Positions 60,236-64,000 of a stretch of 64,000 bases of DNA are shown piece after piece (the stretch's first letter is position 1; every line of letters begins with the position of its first letter). The stretch comes from Sphingobium sp. AP50. GTDB taxonomy: Bacteria; Pseudomonadota; Alphaproteobacteria; Sphingomonadales; Sphingomonadaceae. A program made the translations under genes and the position numbers. The notes below the pieces were generated by a model, which saw only the letters and a list, made by a program, of their open reading frames with translations, was not told the origin of the DNA and did not search any database. The stretch is taken from the NCBI RefSeq assembly GCF_900109095.1, contig NZ_FNYZ01000007.1:1-64000 (forward strand). The letters are read 5' to 3'.

Positions 60236-60252
60236 TGGAATATATTTCCAAA
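60236..60252. promoter_or_regulatory. Palindrome upstream of the antisense ATPase gene
   Basis: TTGGAA and TTCCAA flank TATAT, 12 bases upstream of the ATG at 60224. The AT-rich core could overlap its promoter and act as an operator. The surrounding 60225-60331 gap is AT-richer than the rest of the tra region. Confidence 0.4.
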
Positions 60253-60331
60253 TTTACAAGGTTAAAATGCACACTCTGCGGACCTGGCGGACCGATGAAA
60301 CTCCCATTTTCTCTAGAAGAGGTCTACCGCC

Positions 60332-61753
60332 ATGCAACGTCTGCGTCACCATGCCCTGTCTGCCGGGATTGCCACGCTTGCGACATGTAGCGTCAGTTCA
60401 CCGGCGCAGGCGCAAGGTTGGGCGGAAAGCTGGTTCGACAATGTCACCTATACGAGTCCCGGAAGCTTTGAGGATCAGACCCGCGGCTATGTGACGGCCG
60501 GCGGCATGTCGGGCCGGGTCGATGTCCATAACGACTATCTGATGAGCCTTACAGTCCCTAAGGTAAAGGCGGGGTGCGGCGGTATCGACATGTTTCTGGG
60601 CGGCATGTCGTTTCTCGACCCGGACTATATGGTGCAAAAGCTCGAGAGCATCCTCCAGGCCGCCCCTGCCGTTGCATTCCAATATCTGCTCGAGACGCTC
60701 GACGAGAAGATGGGGAATATCATCTCGAAGATGGAGGCGGCAACCAACTTCCTCAATTCCATCCAGGTCAATGACTGCCGGCTTGCCAACCGCATGGTAC
60801 AGATTGGCAAGGGCGACGACAATATGTCGGGGATCATCGAGGAGATGACGGGCTATCGCTCGGTCAAACAGGGCTTTGCCAAAAGCTACCAGCAAAGCCG
60901 GGAGAAAATCGAGGCGAACGCCAACAACCCGACCGAGGATCTCAAGGACGCATTGGCCAACTGCCCGGCGGAAGTGACGGACATCTTCCGCACCGGCTCG
61001 CTCTTGTCCCACGCGGCCGCCCGGGTCGGCGCCAGCAGCTGGGCGAGCGTCATGCGCGCGCGGGTCGGCGACGTCTATATGCGCTGGGACGCGAACGACA
61101 AGGTGCCGCTCTTCTCCGCGATCCCGGCCTGCCCGGCGCAAGACAGCGAGTCCCCTGACGATTTCCTCTCCGGTAAGGTCCAGAAGCGCGCACTTAACAT
61201 GCCTTCGACTGCGGACGATTGCTCGGCCGACGGGACCAAGGGTGCACTGGCGCTGTCGCGCGAACGGCTCGAGGCCATTGCGGGAAAGATCAAGACCAAG
61301 GCTGCCTTGTCGGACGAGGAACGTCAGTTCGTCGCCAATGTGCGCACCCTCCCTGTCTACCGCATGCTCGAATGGGGCGTGCGCCAGGGCGTAGTCGGCT
61401 CGGTGATCGCCGACACCGATGAGCTCGTCGCCCTAACCCTTGCCTATCAGATGCTGAACGACCTCACCCGCACGATCGACTTCGCGCTCACCAATGCCGA
61501 GCGCGGCACAAGCGCGGCGGGCGCTGCCGATGGAGCCAGCGCCAATATCTGCCAGACCCGTATCCTCACCAAGGGAATCGAGCAGTTGCGTGACCTGCGC
61601 GAGGAGGTGCTGCGGCAGCGCGCGCAGATGCGCCAATCCTATCTGGCGGCGCTAAACCAGGCGAACCTGTCGGCCAACTATGCCGGGCTCCTGCGCCAGC
61701 GCGATCTCGATGCCCGCAATGCCGCCGGCGTAGCCGCCACCCGCAATCGCTGA
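60332..61753 (+). CDS. traH: Conjugative transfer protein TraH
   Basis: A 473-residue periplasmic protein with a signal peptide (to about Ala28). It matches TraH along its length: GRVDVHNDYLMSLTVPKVKAGCGGIDMFLGG, FLDPDYMVQKLESILQAAPAVAFQYLLETL and CYTRLANRMVQIGKG-type segments (see NDCRLANRMVQIG). The C-terminal third is a long coiled coil (LRDLREEVLRQRAQMRQSYLAAL). It is needed for F-pilus assembly. It follows the antisense ATPase, so it may rely on readthrough or its own promoter. Confidence 0.94.
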   Translation: MQRLRHHALSAGIATLATCSVSSPAQAQGWAESWFDNVTYTSPGSFEDQTRGYVTAGGMSGRVDVHNDYLMSLTVPKVKAGCGGIDMFLGGMSFLDPDYMVQKLESILQAAPAVAFQYLLETLDEKMGNIISKMEAATNFLNSIQVNDCRLANRMVQIGKGDDNMSGIIEEMTGYRSVKQGFAKSYQQSREKIEANANNPTEDLKDALANCPAEVTDIFRTGSLLSHAAARVGASSWASVMRARVGDVYMRWDANDKVPLFSAIPACPAQDSESPDDFLSGKVQKRALNMPSTADDCSADGTKGALALSRERLEAIAGKIKTKAALSDEERQFVANVRTLPVYRMLEWGVRQGVVGSVIADTDELVALTLAYQMLNDLTRTIDFALTNAERGTSAAGAADGASANICQTRILTKGIEQLRDLREEVLRQRAQMRQSYLAALNQANLSANYAGLLRQRDLDARNAAGVAATRNR

Positions 61754-61768
61754 ATGGGGAGCCGTTAG

Positions 61769-64000
61769 ATGCGCCCGATGCTTCAAACTGCCCTTCGCCC
61801 CGCCCTTGCCAACCCGATCGCCTGGACCGGCGCGACGTTGAGCCTCCTCCTACCCTCCCCTGCCCTGGCCCTCGAGGCGAGCTACCATAGCTATGACGGC
61901 TTTGAGGAAACGGTGGACGCCTTTCGGCTCGTGTCGATGATATTTGCCGATCCCCGGTACGAAACCTTGGTACTGATCATGGCGGTTGCAGGGATCGCGC
62001 TGGGCGCCGTGCTCGCGAGCATTCGTGGCCAGGGCATGGGGCTCGTCGCCTTCGGCTTCCAGATTCTGATGGGCGTCGGGCTGTTCGTCGGGTTCGTGGC
62101 GACCACCGGCACGGTCCATGTCTATGACCGGGTTCGCAACGCCTATCAGCCGGTCGGCGACGTCCCCAATCTCCTCGTCCTCGTCGCGGGCACCACGAAC
62201 CTTATCGAACGCGCGCTTGCCGAGACGATCGACGACAATGTGCTCGATCCCAATGCCAAGCTGGAGTTCGGCGCAGGCGGCCATGCCTTCAATCTCTTCT
62301 TCAACGCCGCGGCGCCCCGTGGGCCTATGACCGACACCTTCTTCGACGCGACGGTGAAGGACTATGTGCGCCAATGTTATCCGGTCGCGCGCGTATCCCC
62401 TGCCTATGGGGTGGATGACGACATGCTGTTCCGGACGGCTACCGATCTGCCTGCGGCCTTTGCGGCGATGGCGGGTCCGGCCACTTTCTCGACCGTCTAC
62501 ACGCCCACCGACAAGGGCGGCGTGACCATGAGCTGCGCCGACGCCTGGGACCATATTTCAACACGCCTGGCCGAGCCGACCCTGTTCGACGGCTATGTCC
62601 ACCAGGCCTGCATCCGTACCGGGTTCGACGTCGACAATGCCGGACAGCTCGCCCGCTGCCGCAGTCAGCTGGGGGAAATGGGCCAGATGATGATGGGGAC
62701 GCCGCTGTCGCTCCAAGCCTTCATGACTAACGTCATGCTGGGCACGAGCGTCGGCGATGTGCTGTTCGAGGACTCCCCGGCATCGGCTGCGCGTGTCATG
62801 GCGAACCGCGCGGTGATCTCCAACGGGCTTGCGACCATGTCGGCGGCCAATGAATGGATGCCCACGATCCGCGCGACGATATTCGGGATCATGCTGTTCA
62901 TGGTGCCGGTCGCGCTCTTGTTCGTGCTCACGCCAATCAATCTGCGTGTCCTCTCCTATGCGCTGGGGCTCTTCGTGTTTGTGGCGCTGTGGGGCGTGAT
63001 CGATGCGGGCATCTATCAGCTGACCCTTGGCCGGGCGATGGACGTCCTGGCCGAGATGCGTGCCAACCATGTCGCGGCCAATGCCTGGATGCTTGCTCCC
63101 TCCTCGGCCATGAAAGCGCTGGCCATCTTCGGCACGTTTCGGACGGCAGCGGCTGGCCTGGCGGGCGCGTTCGTATTCACGGTATTTCGCTTCTCGGGCA
63201 ACATGTTCAGTTCGCTCACCGGCGCATCGATGGGCGTCCATACCCAGGCGGCTGGTGCTGCAGCGCCGATGGCGACCAGCGACGGCTATGCCTCGGCGCT
63301 GGAAGCGCAGGGGTCGGCAATGGGTACGGCGCATCGCAAGGCCGCTGCATCCAGTTTCGGCGATTTTGGCGAGCGGACCTCGTTCGCCGCGTCGCGTTCG
63401 TTCGGCGAGTCCAGCACGATCATCGGCGAGGGCAGCCCGGTAACGCCCGGCCAGACTGCGCTTGGCCTGGGCGGTCTCGACGCGCAGCGGGAAATGGGCG
63501 CTCTCTCCCCTGCCCTCGCCAAGGGCGATCTGTCCAGCCCCGCGGCGGCGCGCGCGGTTCGCGCGAACGCCACGACGGCCGCCATTCATCAATTTGCCGA
63601 AAAGGACGCACTGCGCACCCTGGGCAATCGCTATTTCGGTGAAGGGGAGTCAGGTGAGCAGGCCTTTGCCGCCTTTGCCCAGACGATGGTCCAGTGGAAG
63701 GCGTTCGGGGACGAGCGGGCCTATGGCATGATGCATCAGGCGGCTTCCCGTCATTATGAGCGTAGTGGCTACAGCCAGGCCGACGCGCAGCTCAAGGCAT
63801 CGAGCATCATCGCGGAGGCGTCGAGTGACCCTACCTTCGGCAAGATCATCGCCAACGCCTATGACCAAGAGGCCATGTTGCGCAACGACCTGACCGGGGC
63901 GCAGGTGCAGGTGGGCGCGATGGAGGGCCGACGTGATTTTGCGGGCGTTGACGTCTCCGGCATCGAACGCAGCAATGTCGCGACCGAGCAAGCCCATCGT
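61769..64000 (+). CDS. traG: Mating-pair stabilisation protein TraG, 3' end outside window
   Basis: The frame is open from the ATG at 61769 to base 64000 (744 codons) and continues beyond. The N-terminus has a short hydrophobic leader and the TraG start (YHSYDGFEETVDAFRLVSMIFAD), then several transmembrane helices up to about 480. The remainder is Ala/Ser/Gln-rich and periplasmic. F TraG has 938 residues and acts both in pilus assembly and, through its C-terminus, in mating-pair stabilisation and entry exclusion. GGGGAG precedes the ATG by 7 bases. Long antisense frames inside it are codon-bias shadows. Confidence 0.93.
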   Translation, partial: MRPMLQTALRPALANPIAWTGATLSLLLPSPALALEASYHSYDGFEETVDAFRLVSMIFADPRYETLVLIMAVAGIALGAVLASIRGQGMGLVAFGFQILMGVGLFVGFVATTGTVHVYDRVRNAYQPVGDVPNLLVLVAGTTNLIERALAETIDDNVLDPNAKLEFGAGGHAFNLFFNAAAPRGPMTDTFFDATVKDYVRQCYPVARVSPAYGVDDDMLFRTATDLPAAFAAMAGPATFSTVYTPTDKGGVTMSCADAWDHISTRLAEPTLFDGYVHQACIRTGFDVDNAGQLARCRSQLGEMGQMMMGTPLSLQAFMTNVMLGTSVGDVLFEDSPASAARVMANRAVISNGLATMSAANEWMPTIRATIFGIMLFMVPVALLFVLTPINLRVLSYALGLFVFVALWGVIDAGIYQLTLGRAMDVLAEMRANHVAANAWMLAPSSAMKALAIFGTFRTAAAGLAGAFVFTVFRFSGNMFSSLTGASMGVHTQAAGAAAPMATSDGYASALEAQGSAMGTAHRKAAASSFGDFGERTSFAASRSFGESSTIIGEGSPVTPGQTALGLGGLDAQREMGALSPALAKGDLSSPAAARAVRANATTAAIHQFAEKDALRTLGNRYFGEGESGEQAFAAFAQTMVQWKAFGDERAYGMMHQAASRHYERSGYSQADAQLKASSIIAEASSDPTFGKIIANAYDQEAMLRNDLTGAQVQVGAMEGRRDFAGVDVSGIERSNVATEQAHR

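Noticed and set aside
59031..60494. A 487-codon plus-strand frame opposite the DUF4143 ATPase.
   Set aside because: The minus strand has a full ATPase with Walker motifs. The plus frame has no domain and no plausible protein composition in its first part.
61850..63592. Two long open frames antisense to traG (234 and 344 codons).
   Set aside because: They mirror the codon bias of traG, are Arg/His-rich and lack ribosome sites. traG itself has clear family similarity across the region.

Overview
The window is GC-rich alphaproteobacterial DNA. It looks like the conjugative backbone of a large plasmid or integrative conjugative element from a sphingomonad (Sphingobium, Novosphingobium, Sphingopyxis and relatives). 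The assignment rests on family content: a MobF relaxase and TraD locus, an F-type type IV secretion operon, DUF2493 and DUF736 proteins, a strawberry-notch helicase, a large ParB-like protein and a Toprim primase, plus a lasso peptide locus with an isopeptidase and a TonB receptor. No integrase, replication initiator or attachment site was recognised, so plasmid and ICE cannot be told apart. No rRNA or tRNA gene was recognised, and I saw no CRISPR array.

Layout. 1-1.3 kb: 3' part of an IS66-type element. 1.4-7.2 kb (minus): mobilisation operon of ribbon-helix-helix protein, TraD, MobF relaxase and lytic transglycosylase, joined by 4-bp ATGA overlaps, with an oriT-like region upstream. 7.7-18.1 kb: accessory plasmid genes (two DUF2493 paralogues, DUF736, a MucR/Ros-like regulator, a DUF932 operon) and a decayed fumarylacetoacetate hydrolase gene. 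18.3-28 kb (minus): toxin-antitoxin pair, small conserved proteins, strawberry-notch helicase, ParB-like protein and primase. 28.3-31.7 kb: winged-helix regulator, LuxR/LuxI quorum-sensing pair with a coupled dioxygenase, and an HU protein. 32-42 kb: a lasso peptide locus. 42.4-64 kb (plus): F-type conjugation operon (dsbC, traA, L, E, K, B, V, C, W, U, N, trbC, S26 peptidase, traF, traH, traG), interrupted by one antisense DUF4143 ATPase and running off the window inside traG.

The most interesting unit is the lasso peptide locus. On the minus strand a 46-residue precursor (40711-40851) is followed by a B protein (RRE plus cysteine-type leader peptidase) and a C cyclase (asparagine synthetase-like). 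Facing them on the plus strand are an ECF sigma factor, a FecR anti-sigma factor, a TonB receptor with an STN signalling domain, and an AtxE2-type lasso isopeptidase. There is no ABC exporter gene. This fits the known proteobacterial scheme in which the peptide is taken back up and linearised. The precursor core was read directly from the sequence. An XRE and a GntR regulator lie upstream on the same strand, and a complete quorum-sensing pair lies a few kb away, so peptide production may be tied to cell density or to conjugation. That link is inference.

The F-type operon departs from the classical F order. TraN is encoded as two overlapping reading frames, TrbC lies downstream of TraN, and a dedicated S26 peptidase lies between trbC and traF. 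The operon encodes a full set of pilus assembly and mating-pair stabilisation proteins with two or three periplasmic disulfide enzymes.
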